From Panopea generosa (taxonomy: Eukaryota; Mollusca; Bivalvia; Adapedonta; Hiatellidae): a DNA stretch of 64,000 nucleotides. The DNA lies in contig CM055903.1 in the NCBI GenBank assembly GCA_029582155.1, positions 41,151,353 to 41,215,352 on the forward strand. Reading direction: 5' to 3'. Under the pieces are notes generated by a model that was given only the letters and a program-made list of their open reading frames with translations, did no database searches and had not been told where the DNA came from. The translations under genes and the position numbers were made by a program. This document shows, in pieces, positions 10,505 through 19,556 of this stretch; position 1 is the stretch's first letter; each line of letters opens with the position of its first letter.

Positions 10505-10805
10505 ATATCATGACAACGGGGTATAGCAAATATGGCTGCTTAACCCTTTACTTCATAGATACGCACCAATCACAGAAGGTTATTGAAGACAGTGCAGAAA
10601 GAGTTCATATTGCTCGTAACGAGCAATCTGAACACTTTCTGCACTGTTTTCCACTCTGTCAGTTAATATAAACATAATTCATCCGTTGCTGATACGTGGT
10701 GAATTAATGCTTTCAATATTAGAGGTGTCCAAAGGCATCTATATGAAGTAAAGTGTTAAGACAAGTGGCAAATTAATAGAGGTGACCACTTATGTACACA
10801 GGATT
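10505..10805. mobile_element. MITE family M remnant hosting a P element
   Basis: ATAGCAAATATGGCTGC lies to the left of the P insertion and GACAAGTGGCAAATTAATAG, then GTGACCACTTATG, to the right. Joined across a single TTAA these match the intact M interior (GGCTGCTTAAGACAAGTGGC). The left half of this M copy is diverged beyond recognition. Confidence 0.7.
10540..10759 (+). mobile_element. MITE family P, piggyBac-type, inserted in MITE M
   Basis: TTAA at 10540-10543 and 10756-10759 flank CCCTTTACTTCATAG.. and ..TATGAAGTAAAGTG. TTAA duplication plus CCC-type ends is the piggyBac signature. The empty site is visible in other M copies. The central 57-nt palindrome lies at 10590-10646 with one conserved A-A mismatch. 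There is no coding capacity. Confidence 0.88.
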
Positions 10806-11313
10806 ATTGTACATAATTATAAAATATAAATCTAAACAAGAATTGATTAAGTGCTATATGACAATAACCTAGGTAGCACAGGCGTCTGAGATTGTGGTTT
10901 GATATGACAAGAGATCGTGGGGGTTTTATGATTTACATGGCCATTGAAGACTTCTACTGTTGTTACTTATGTCAAGTAAAATGAAATAGAGCCAGTGAAT
11001 TGTAAAATAGCAGTGAAAATAATCATCTGAAATGTGGGTGTGCGCTTAATGAATCTTGAATTATTGCAAAACTGCACTAATGTTTGTCTGAAGTTCATGG
11101 TGCTCTCTACTTAAAGCAGCATTCTGCCGCAAATTGTGTGCACATCTGCACGCATCTGCATGCACTATCAGTAATTTTTAATGCTAGAGATATTATTGTT
11201 GACTGGTATCTGAAGTTTATGTCTCTGTTTCCCTGAATTCCTGTGCAGAAATAGTTTGCACAAAAGATAAACATATCTATAACAATATTACTGTTTCTGG
11301 AGTATATGATTAT
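10806..11313. other. Unassigned interval
   Basis: Mixed AT-rich sequence. A short direct repeat (ATCTGCACGCATCTGCATGC) lies near 11141. No gene seen. Confidence 0.45.
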
Positions 11314-11545
11314 AGGCCATTATAAATTAATTTAGTTTAGGCTGTAAATTAGTTGCTAGATTGTCACTTCCATCCACCCCTTAATTTTCATGCTGCCCGA
11401 CCCTTTCATTTTCATTAAAAAAAAAATTAAATAAATAAAAATTTCTTTTTAAATAATAAACAATAAAAAATAGAATCCTCCCTCTGCTCTCCCTTTTTAA
11501 GAAAAATTTGGATGATAATCTAGGAATTAATTTATATTATGGCCT
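11314..11545. mobile_element. MITE family G, inverted core
   Basis: Ends are AGGCCATTATAAATTAATTT and ATTAATTTATATTATGGCCT. The core appears in the opposite orientation to the 6520 copy (CCACCCCTTAATTTTCATGC, GCCCGACCC). Subterminal GTTGCTAGATTGTCA pairs with ATGATAATCTAGGAATT. Confidence 0.75.
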
Positions 11546-12195
11546 TGTATTTAATTTATTTTATGTTGTTTGCGAAGAAAGCGCAAAGCTTTATTGAACT
11601 GCTCACAAATCCATTACTGTGTTTTGGTTTTTTGAGAGGCAATGGATCAAGTTTTGGATCGGACCTGCAACTTCTAGTTTGAGGGGCCAACACTACAGTG
11701 AATACACTCTGCTCCATGAAATTAATTCCTAGACTTTAATCCTTATTTGATTCAAAAAAGGTGCGTGGGTGCTTGTTTTAAATATTTTTTCAAGCATGAA
11801 ATAAATATTTAGAAATCATCATAGAAAGCTAAAGATTTTAAACATAGCGCTGTTTTTGGCAAATTAGTATTCTACTGTTATCCCAAAAAATTGAATACTT
11901 TCTTTTTTTTTTTTTTTTTTGGTGATAAGTGGACAAGACAATTAGATTATGTCAGAACTGGTAACATCAAAAAGGGGACAGACAGGGATGATGAAAATCT
12001 GAAAATCTAGTAATACAGTCATTATGGCCTCATTTAGACATTTGTTATTTGACATAACTTCGGCCATAAAGTATTGTAAAATGGTTAGTTAAATTCGGAT
12101 ATTTTTTATGTAAATAGAAATTTGAGGTCTCATAATTTTAGTAACTTAAACTGTAGGTTGTGAATTTGATTCGACATCTTGGTCATAATTGTTTT
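11546..12195. other. Unassigned interval
   Basis: Contains a long T run near 11902-11920. No gene or named repeat recognised. Confidence 0.45.
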
Positions 12196-12199
12196 CTTT

Positions 12200-12495
12200 A
12201 AGGCCCGACTGCAGCTGTGGTCTAGAGTGCTGAAGGTCGCGGGTTCTATCCCCGGCTGGGTCATACCAAAGATTTAAATCATGATGATACTAGAAGTTGC
12301 CTCACTTGGCGCTCAACATTTAGAGGATAGTTCTAGGACTGGTCGGCCAGTGACTCCAGGGCAGGGTATCATACCATCTTTCCGGACATGATACTCCAGT
12401 GTGGCAGCGCTTAGAATACAGTGTCTCAAATAGACATAATTGCGATATAATTAAAAAAAATTTGAAAGCAATGCTTAACACCATACAACAACAAT
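12200..12495 (+). mobile_element. SINE-E copy
   Basis: The head has GCAGCTGTGGTCTAGAGTG and the B box GGTCGCGGGTTCTATCCCC. The long body runs TTGCCTCACTTGGCGCTCAA, ACTCCAGGGCAGGGTATCAT, GATACTCCAGTGTGGCAGCG, and ends near a T/A-rich tail. The minus-strand copy at 56640-57160 has the same order. The layout resembles bivalve tRNA-SINEs with long conserved bodies, but the named family is not assigned. Confidence 0.8.
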
Positions 12496-13246
12496 TGTCA
12501 AAGCCGTTTTTCCGTTAGTGCTAAGTGCTGTATGGTTCTACCTAAGGAGAGTATTTAGACAATGAACGCGGTTTGTAAGTTGAAAAACTGACGAAAATTA
12601 AATATGCCAAAAAAAATCACTTTCACAAGTAGTATATAAAAATCCAAGTAACATCTGTTCATGCATTATTATGTTATTTTGATGTTGTATAGTACACTTC
12701 CCAGCATGTTGTGAAATTGTAACACAAGCAGCTCGGCTTGTTCATTGATCCATATGGTAACAGTTGATCTGATCTTGATGAAGCCATACTAGCTCCTCCA
12801 TGCAACCCTTCAAGTTATCACTGAAATTAAAAAACTGAAGGCTTTAGATTCTGAGCACTGATAACAGCGATGTTTAGGGTGGCATGGACTCTCCGCGTAC
12901 AGTGCATGGGCAATCATTTATTTTATGTGAAATATAAAGAAACTTCTTTATTTTTTCATTAACCTCACCTCAGCCTCCCAAAAATACCAAATTTATGATA
13001 GAATACATATTCTTGCATACCCGACATTAAAAAAATTAATTAAGGATTTCCACATATTTTTACCAGGTACAGAATTTTCATCCTACATCCCCTCCACGCT
13101 CTTATCCTAGCTGCTGTGATGTTGGAACAATTTATGATGTGACATATTAAAACATATGATGTTATATGTTTAATTGATGTCTTAAAAGCCATTGTGGTAA
13201 ACTTTAATAAGAATTTATATTAAAATGAATTTTTAATGTGTTTTGT
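12496..13246. other. Unassigned interval
   Basis: No open frame above background and no recognised repeat. Confidence 0.45.
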
Positions 13247-13383
13247 AATATGCAAGAAAAATAATCTTACATGGCTTTTTTGGTTCAGATAGAAAATTCT
13301 ATCCCTTGAGAGCCTCATTCCCTCCAAAAACTGAATTTTCTATTCAAACCATCAACCTATGTAAGATTCTTATATGAGGTTTA
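13247..13383. mobile_element. MITE family U, palindromic
   Basis: The left arm (AATAATCTTACATGG, then GTTCAGATAGAAAATTC) pairs with the right arm (GAATTTTCTATTCAAACCAT, then ATGTAAGATTCTTATAT). The arms are about 50 bp around a short loop. One arm also occurs at 1905. Confidence 0.65.
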
Positions 13384-13542
13384 AAAAATGTTAAATGTCA
13401 AAGTTAACAGTGTTAATAGCTTTTTTTATTTATTTTTTTTATATTTTTTTTTTAATAGGCCTTCATTTAGTGTGTTTTTTTTTATGCAAACTAATCCTTT
13501 CAGAAATACTAACCTCTATAATGGCTAAACTCCATTAAAGAT

Positions 13543-13775
13543 TATCCATGCCCTGCTAGTTCAGTTGGTCATGTGTCTGACTACCAATCCTGGGGTCATG
13601 AGTTTATATACCAACCCATCCACAGTCTCTGTTATGGTTGGTCTTGAACTTGGTTCTGCAGCCATAAGTCTCCCACCTCTGAATATGTGTAGCCGCAGTC
13701 AGTTACAGTGACATGCAGAGATAAGGTGTGTCTAGCAGAACTACTCATAATGATGCCAAATTTTTTCAGATGACC
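13543..13775 (+). mobile_element. SINE-A-related copy with a different body
   Basis: The head (CTAGTTCAGTTGGTCATG; GGGGTCATGAGTTTATATACC) and the CAGTCTCTGTTATGG that follows match SINE-A. The body then diverges: CATAAGTCTCCCACCTCTGA, GTGTAGCCGCAGTCAGTTAC. It may be a distinct subfamily or a recombinant. Confidence 0.6.
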
Positions 13776-15128
13776 TTCACCTCTAAAAATAACTAACTAA
13801 GCCTACAAAATGTTATATATTTTTGTGATTATTTCCATTTATTTTAAACAATTTGGCCCAGAGCAACTTTAATGTCATCCATAATTGTGTTATGGGTAGT
13901 ACTATCTAATAACATGCAGCATTTTTTAAATGACCTTGAATTTTACAAAATAATTAACTTGGCCTGCAAAATGTTAAATTTTGAGCTTTGAAACTGTTTG
14001 CCCGAGAATCCTTCATAGCCCCACTTTATGATAAAGGGGGACATTTAATTCTGTGGAATTCTCTTGTTCAAATAAATATGGAAAAGTCATAAAAATAAAT
14101 ATGGAAAAAAGTCATAAAAAATTCAATAACTATTAATTATGATTCTGCCAGACTTATTTATAATATTGGCCAACGTTTTCGTAAGGTTTAATTTTTAGAT
14201 TGACAATATCTGCAATTAAATTTATGAAAAAAATGACAAAAACTGATGTGTAAATAGTTGCTTGGCAACAATTGTGACAAGTACCAGTGGCTTGTAAGGG
14301 GCAGGCAATGGGTGCTTCAGCATTTTTATGTAGAATCTGACAATAAGGGACAATAAATATGGCAGAAAAATGGTCATTCGAAATACATTGCACGGATTTA
14401 ACTGTACTTTAATGCTGCATGAATTGTATCCAATGATTTAAGTACTGCTGAACTTTCAATAAAAATCAATACGATATGAAAGATTATACCCTGGAACATT
14501 TTTTCGTCCTAGAATTAATTTTCGTCCTCTGTTGTGAAAAAAATGCCTCTGAGGCATTCTGTTGAAGTGTACACACAGCTTCCTCGCGGAAGAAGACAAA
14601 AGAATTGATGCGTTATCATTCCTAGATTATTATTATTGCGTGGAAGCAGATTTCCTATCATGCTGCTGTGACTTATCTCAACTCTGGGAGGGAATGTTTG
14701 CTCTCCAATTATTTCACATGAATTGAATCTCTGAACCAGGTTTTTAAAATCTATTTTAGAAATTATTGCTCATTTGATTATTTAAATGAAATTTGCTACA
14801 TTATTCAAACTGTAACTGATCAAGGTCATGAACAACATGCCTCGGGAGTATTTGCTAGATATGTTTACCCCTACACCAAAACATATGTTCTTATAATCTA
14901 TGCTTACAATCAAATAATTCATTATACTGGTATATACCGAAACCATATAGCAGGACTGGTATTTATTCGAATCCAAAATCTAGAATAACCTTCAAAAACA
15001 TGTTAAAAATGCGTCATCAGTTCAAAAATTAAAGAGATTTAAATATAATATTCCTCTGCCGCAGAAAGATAATATTGAATGTTATATATTAGTCATTGAT
15101 TGTAATGTTGACTGTCTAAATATTTTAT
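13776..15128. other. Unassigned interval
   Basis: AT-rich with no supported gene. The minus-strand frames at 14154 (79 codons) and 14782 (64 codons) show no family motif. The first includes a hydrophobic stretch, but composition alone explains that. Confidence 0.45.
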
Positions 15129-15290
15129 GGCTCATGCGAGAGATTGTGGGTTTGATCCCCAGCTCGACCTGATGCCTCTCATAAAACAACATTCATTACT
15201 GGTTATACCCAGGAAGCGGACTCGAGAGTGGTTCATATAAGCTTTGAGCTTTCACCGCAATCAAGCTTTAATAAATTAGTATAAATCCTT
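15129..15290 (+). mobile_element. SINE-D copy, 5'-truncated
   Basis: Starts at the B box (GAGAGATTGTGGGTTTGATCC). It continues through ACTGGTTATACCCAGGAAGC and CATATAAGCTTTGAGCTTTC to AAATTAGTATAAA. The A box is lacking. Confidence 0.75.
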
Positions 15291-15593
15291 AATATTTCTG
15301 TAGTGAATTCATCATTTGTATGTTTATTTTTTTTTGTAATGTTTTTTGTTATACTATTGGAAGAGTTAATTAACATATTTAAACAAACATAAATCCAAAT
15401 ATGCATTAATAATTGATACTTATTAAACGACATTCACAATTCAATCACTATTGTTATAAAGTATATCTGATTGTATTAATTCTGTTGAATAATTTTGTTG
15501 TATATAATAATGTCATTACTCACTTTTGTTAACATGTATTTAATAGAGAACCTCGGGGAAGATTGGAGATTGTTTCAACTGTGTTTCCTCTTT

Positions 15594-15839
15594 AAATAAA
15601 GACTTTTGGAATATATTTAGAATGACTTAGCGGGGTGGTAGTGTAATGGATAGAGTGTTGGCTGCTCACGCCAGAGGTTGTGGGTTGGATATTCAACTCG
15701 ACCCGATGTCTCTCATAAAACAACACTCAGTACTGGTTCTACCCAGGAAGCAGACTTGAGAGTGGTTCATATAAGCTCTGAACTTTCATCACAATCAAGC
15801 TTAAATAAATTAGTATAAAATAAACTAAATAAAGACTTT
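15594..15839 (+). mobile_element. SINE-D copy with 13-bp flanking repeat
   Basis: The head AGCGGGGTGGTAGTGTAATG leads to GAGGTTGTGGGTTGG and the D body, ending AAATAAATTAGTATAAAATA. AAATAAAGACTTT occurs exactly at 15594-15606 and 15827-15839. A 22-bp segment lies between the left repeat and the tRNA head, which is unusual for a SINE and could be an extended 5' end. Confidence 0.85.
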
Positions 15840-16111
15840 ATTAGTATTATTAATTATAACTGATGGCAGGCACTTCATGAGATTGCCTAAATAACAGATC
15901 CCTTACTTAGGGACCAACAATTATTTCAACAATATTTTGAGATAATGAGAACTTTCTGGGTGGTTTCTTTCTTTGTTTGTTCCATTATCAACATGTGTAG
16001 CTTAAAAAAGGTAATATAATTATTTAAAGTAAACTGAAACTGTTTTATCTGAAAGATGATTTTTTTAATTACAGTAAGATCCTAAAGCACTTTTATTACA
16101 TTCAAAAAGGT

Positions 16112-16660
16112 GATAACACTGTGTATCTGTAACCGTGGAAATGTATATTGTATTCACAAGCACAGGGATCTGTCACATGCTATGATAGAGGGGATTTCTT
16201 TTTTTAATAATAAAATATATATATTTTTTATTTTAATAATAAAAAAAAAATATATAAAAAAAAATTTTTTAAATAATAAAAATATATATATATATATTTT
16301 TAAATGTTTTTTATGAAATTCAGGTACTTAATATACGGTATGTAAAAATATATATATACACACATAAACCATATATAGCTAGACTCTATAATTATATGGT
16401 TTATGTGTGTATATATTTTTTTTTTACATATAAGTATTTGAATTTCATAAAAAACATATATATATTTATTATTTAGAAAAAAAATTTTTTTTTTTTATTA
16501 TTAAATTTTTTTTTATTATTTTTTTATTATTAAAAAAAATTAAATAATCCCCTCTATCATAGCATATGGCGGATCCCTGTGGTTTCAAGAGGAAGGTTGA
16601 TTGCTATAATTGTAGTTTATGTAAACACTACTTTTTTGCAATTGTAACATCACAGTGTAA
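16112..16660. repeat. Long AT-rich inverted repeat (hairpin-forming)
   Basis: The arms pair from CATAAACCATATA (ending about 16376) with TATATGGTTTATG (from about 16392) outward. They run through GAAATTCAGGTACTTA/TAAGTATTTGAATTTC-type blocks. They end with CACAGGGATC..CTATGATAGAGGGGATT, paired with its inverse at 16545-16582. Total span is about 550 bp with a loop of about 15 bp. It is probably a palindromic MITE. Homopolymer A/T runs inside the arms have drifted in length. Confidence 0.8.
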
Positions 16661-16685
16661 TTGAAACAGAACAAATGATATATAA

Positions 16686-16838
16686 AGGATCTTACATGAG
16701 AGTTCTTTTAATAATGAATTTATTAAACAAGTTGGCAAAAATATATTATGCAATTAGGCTCTTGCTGAGCATCAATATCATTATTGCCAACAAGTTTAGA
16801 AATAAATTTGATAATCATTGAGAATGCATGATTTTCAG
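16686..16838. mobile_element. MITE family Q, palindromic
   Basis: Begins AGGATCTTACATGAGAG. The arms are AAACAAGTTGGCAA and TTGCCAACAAGTTT around AGGCTCTTGCTGAGCATC. A second copy lies at 25503. I recall similar palindromes ending in GGATCTTAC in mollusc sequences, which is memory and not a search result. Confidence 0.7.
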
Positions 16839-16861
16839 GAAAATAGTATATACTTGTATTT

Positions 16862-17039
16862 TTTTACAATTTTTTTTCTTAAAAGCGGGGAGAGCGGGAG
16901 GATTTTTTTTTTTTTTTTTTATTTTTAATTTTTTTTTTTTTTTTAAATTTTTTTTTATGAAAATAAAAAGGGTCTGGGCAGCATGAAAATTAGGGGGGCA
17001 GGTGGAGATGATAATCTAGCAATTAATTAATTCTGGCCT
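16862..17039. mobile_element. MITE family G, left end lost
   Basis: Keeps the core (AAAAAGGGTCTGGGCAGC, GGGGGCAGGTGGAGATGATA) and the right end (CTAGCAATTAATTAATTCTG, then GCCT). The AGGCC left terminus is missing. Confidence 0.65.
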
Positions 17040-17235
17040 AATACCAATACCGTCCTAAACAAAATCTCCCTATAATATACAAATATTCTCCTCTTTAATT
17101 TCCCTAAATACCAATATCCTCCTATACAAAATTCCTCTGAAAAAAAAAAAAATGTTTTCCTTTGCAATTAGCCCCATTAATACCAATGTCTAATTCCTAT
17201 ACAAAATCCCCTAAATACCAATACCTTTCTGTTAA
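17038..17235. repeat. Degenerate short tandem repeat
   Basis: Recurrent ATACCAATAYC..CCTATACAAAAT..CCC blocks appear four or five times at irregular spacing (about 50 bp). Confidence 0.6.
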
Positions 17236-17344
17236 ATCCAAATATAATTATATTTGACATGATCATTTTTATGAATGGATTGACACAAAGTACAGTAGAA
17301 CTTCGATGGCTTGATCCTTGCGGAACTGGACGAAATAGTTTGAC

Positions 17345-17610
17345 TTAACCCTTTACTCCATAGATACACGTTTTCCTGCACCAATCACAGAAGGCCTTAG
17401 AAAACAGTGCAGGAAGAGTTCAGATTGCTCGTTACGAGCAATCTGAACACTTCCTGCACTGTTTTCCACTCTGTCAGTTAATATAAACATAATTTACCCA
17501 ATAATTCAAAAGTCTTCTGTATGAGGTATCCAAAGGCATCTATATTAGAGGCTTCCAAAGGTGTCTATCTTAGAGGTGTCCAAAGGCGTCTATATGAAGT
17601 AAAGGGTTTA
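17345..17610 (+). mobile_element. MITE family P nested in MITE N
   Basis: The left flank is TTAA at 17345-17348 and the right flank is TTTA at 17607-17610, one substitution from TTAA. Ends are CCCTTTACTCCATAG and TATATGAAGTAAAGGG. The 57-nt central palindrome lies at 17405-17461. The right half carries an internal triplication of the AGAGGTGTCCAAAGGYGTCT motif. Confidence 0.85.
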
Positions 17611-17700
17611 GTCTTGTTCGAGCCAAGTATTTTTTGACATTATACCATACATCTGCATAAATCAAAATAGGAATTAAACTAGAACCAGATAAGTCATCAA

Positions 17701-18004
17701 CCTATATGTGGTGTTCCAGCTATATGTGGTGTTCAACCTATATGTGGTGTTCCAGCTATATGTGGTGTTTAACCTATATGTGGTGTTCCAGCTATATGTG
17801 GTGTTCAACCTATATGTGGTGTTCCAGCTATATGTGGTGTTCAACCTATATGTGGTGTTCCAGCTATATGTGGTGTTCAACCTATATGTGGTGTTCCAGC
17901 TATATGTGGTGTTCAACCTATATGTGGTGTTCCAGCTATATGTGGTGTTCAACCTATATGTGGTGTTCCAGCTATATGTGGTGTTCAACCTATATGTGGT
18001 GTTC
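17701..18004. repeat. Minisatellite, 18-bp units in 36-bp dimers
   Basis: CTATATGTGGTGTTCCAG alternates with CTATATGTGGTGTTCAAC for about 17 monomers, nearly without error. One monomer has GTTTAAC. The period is divisible by 3, giving frames of 110-137 codons on both strands. These are repeat artefacts. High copy identity implies a recent expansion. Confidence 0.95.
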
Positions 18005-18026
18005 AAGCCAACAAGGTTCTACTGTA

Positions 18027-18307
18027 CAGTCATGCTTATTAGCTCTACTGATAGATACGATGGTAATTTGTCCATAGCCTGTCATCCTTCAGTAATATTT
18101 GGTGGAGTAATCATTCCTTGAAAAATATCACTTTTTTTTCTCGTTTATTGATTAGAAGTTGTTTTTATGATTTAAATAAAAAAAATTCATATATTATGGT
18201 TTTAGACCTGGAATGGGGTCTGAAAACTAGGCAGATTTCTCTTTAATTGGTCCAATTTTTTTCGCCAATGATAATTTTTTTATATATATTCCGCTTGTTT
18301 GGTCCTA
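18027..18307. other. Unassigned interval
   Basis: AT-rich sequence between two MITEs. Nothing recognised. Confidence 0.5.
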
Positions 18308-18537
18308 AGGCCATTATATTAAATTAATCACTAGATTATCATCTAAATTTTTCTAAAAATTAGGGAGGGCAGGAGGAGTTTATTTTTTATTTTCATTTTT
18401 AAAATTTTTGATGATTTTATAATAATTTTTTATTTTATTATTATTTTTTTTTTTTATGAAAATAAAAAGGGTCGGGCGGCATGAAAAATTAGGGGGCAGG
18501 TGGGGATGATAATTTAGCAATTAATTTATTATGGCCT
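18308..18537. mobile_element. MITE family G, most complete copy
   Basis: AGGCCATTATATTAAATTAA and TTAATTTATTATGGCCT are the ends, flanked by TA on both sides (18306-18307, 18538-18539). Subterminal CTAGATTATCATCTAAATTT pairs with GGGATGATAATTTAG. The core has AAAAAGGGTCGGGCGGC. The TA flanks favour a TA-duplicating superfamily. Confidence 0.8.
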
Positions 18538-18638
18538 TATGTTTATTGGACAAGATATTATTTTTGATTGGATTTTTAAATTAAAAAAAATAACCTTGGT
18601 GTCTGCAACATAGTATATATCTTATAACATTCAACAAA

Positions 18639-18798
18639 AGCAAGGTGGTAGTGTTGTACATATAATGTTGGCCTTTCATGCCAGAGGTTGTGGGTTTGAT
18701 CCCCAGCTTGACCGCGGTGCCTCTATAAACACAAACACTCAGTTCTTGTTCTACCTTGAAAGCCAATGACTGTTGAGCTAAAATAAATTAGTATACAC
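18639..18798 (+). mobile_element. SINE-D copy, internally shortened
   Basis: AGGTGGTAGTGTTGTACATA (A box), GAGGTTGTGGGTTTGATCC (B box), CAGTTCTTGTTCTACCTTGA, and the TAAAATAAATTAGTATA tail. Confidence 0.75.
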
Positions 18799-19380
18799 TA
18801 ACATTCAATATACCTAGTAGAGTGATACAGGCCATTATTGGCCTCTTGCTTTGTTTGCCTTTCCCAGTAATAGAAAATTTCAATTATCCTTAAGGTCATG
18901 TCTGACTGTTTGCTTCCCTAATGTTCATATTTTTTTTTCTGGTTCTAACATAAAACCAGTTCTTGTGATTTAGGCCAGATCATTCATTCTTATTTGTTTG
19001 CTTTTCATTGCCAGCCCACAAGTGAATAAACAGACAGTTTTTTGTTCCACTTTCCTTTATTTGGACAGATGGGAACTTTGAGTATCGAATGATCAAGTTC
19101 AATTGCAAATTGTATCGTAATGAACTCTGTATGAATGAATGTCGGCCAAAATAGAGACTTTTGGGGTGTTGTAATGAATAAATACGCTGACTTGTTTTCA
19201 TCTCTTGGGGCTATTTAAAAAAAACACACTTTTTTTTATTCATTGTTTTATTTGCTAAAGTACTTCATATTTAATGGTTGACTTGCTGAAATTATTTCCA
19301 AACCATTACATTACCATTTAAATTGAATGTTAATAAGATTTAACCGACTAAGAGCTAAATACTGCAAACCCTGATAAAAT
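18799..19380. other. Unassigned interval
   Basis: No coding evidence. The 73-codon minus frame at 18980 matches nothing I recognise. Confidence 0.45.
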
Positions 19381-19465
19381 TGTGAGCAAATCTCAGGCTA
19401 ACCTTGATATGCAGATTTGTCATTGTGAGTTAGCCTCAGGCTAACCTTGATATGCAAATGAAAAA
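19381..19465. repeat. 43-bp direct duplication
   Basis: CTCAGGCTAACCTTGATATG occurs twice with a 43-bp offset (TGTGAG at 19381 and 19424). The second copy ends in ATGCAAAT, which matches the POU octamer, probably by chance. Confidence 0.8.
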
Positions 19466-19485
19466 TTGTTAAATTTTTTTTTTAA

Positions 19486-19556
19486 TCCCAGTTTGACTCA
19501 AACCAGTGACTTCAGTGGTGAGAGGTCTTGAGACAACACTTTAGATCACTACAAGG
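19486..19556 (-). mobile_element. SINE-B head fragment
   Basis: CAGTTTGACTCAAACCAGTG, then GGTGAGAGGTCTTGAGACA and TTTAGATCACT, is the inverted B box and variable region of SINE-B. Confidence 0.5.

Larger units (their letters stand above)
17291..18026. mobile_element. MITE family N, Tc1/mariner-type, carrying a P element and a minisatellite
   Basis: TA plus CAGTAGAACTTCGATGGC at the left pairs with GCCAACAAGGTTCTACTG plus TA at the right, a ~22-bp imperfect terminal inverted repeat. Between them lie a P element (17345-17610) and an 18/36-bp minisatellite (17701-18004). Both cargo blocks lie inside the inverted repeats. No transposase is present. Confidence 0.75.

Noticed and set aside
17674-18121. 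110- to 137-codon frames on both strands
   Set aside because: Generated by the 18-bp minisatellite, whose length is divisible by 3.
19452-19459. POU octamer ATGCAAAT as an enhancer site
   Set aside because: A single 8-bp match in AT-rich DNA is expected by chance, and there is no clustering with other sites.
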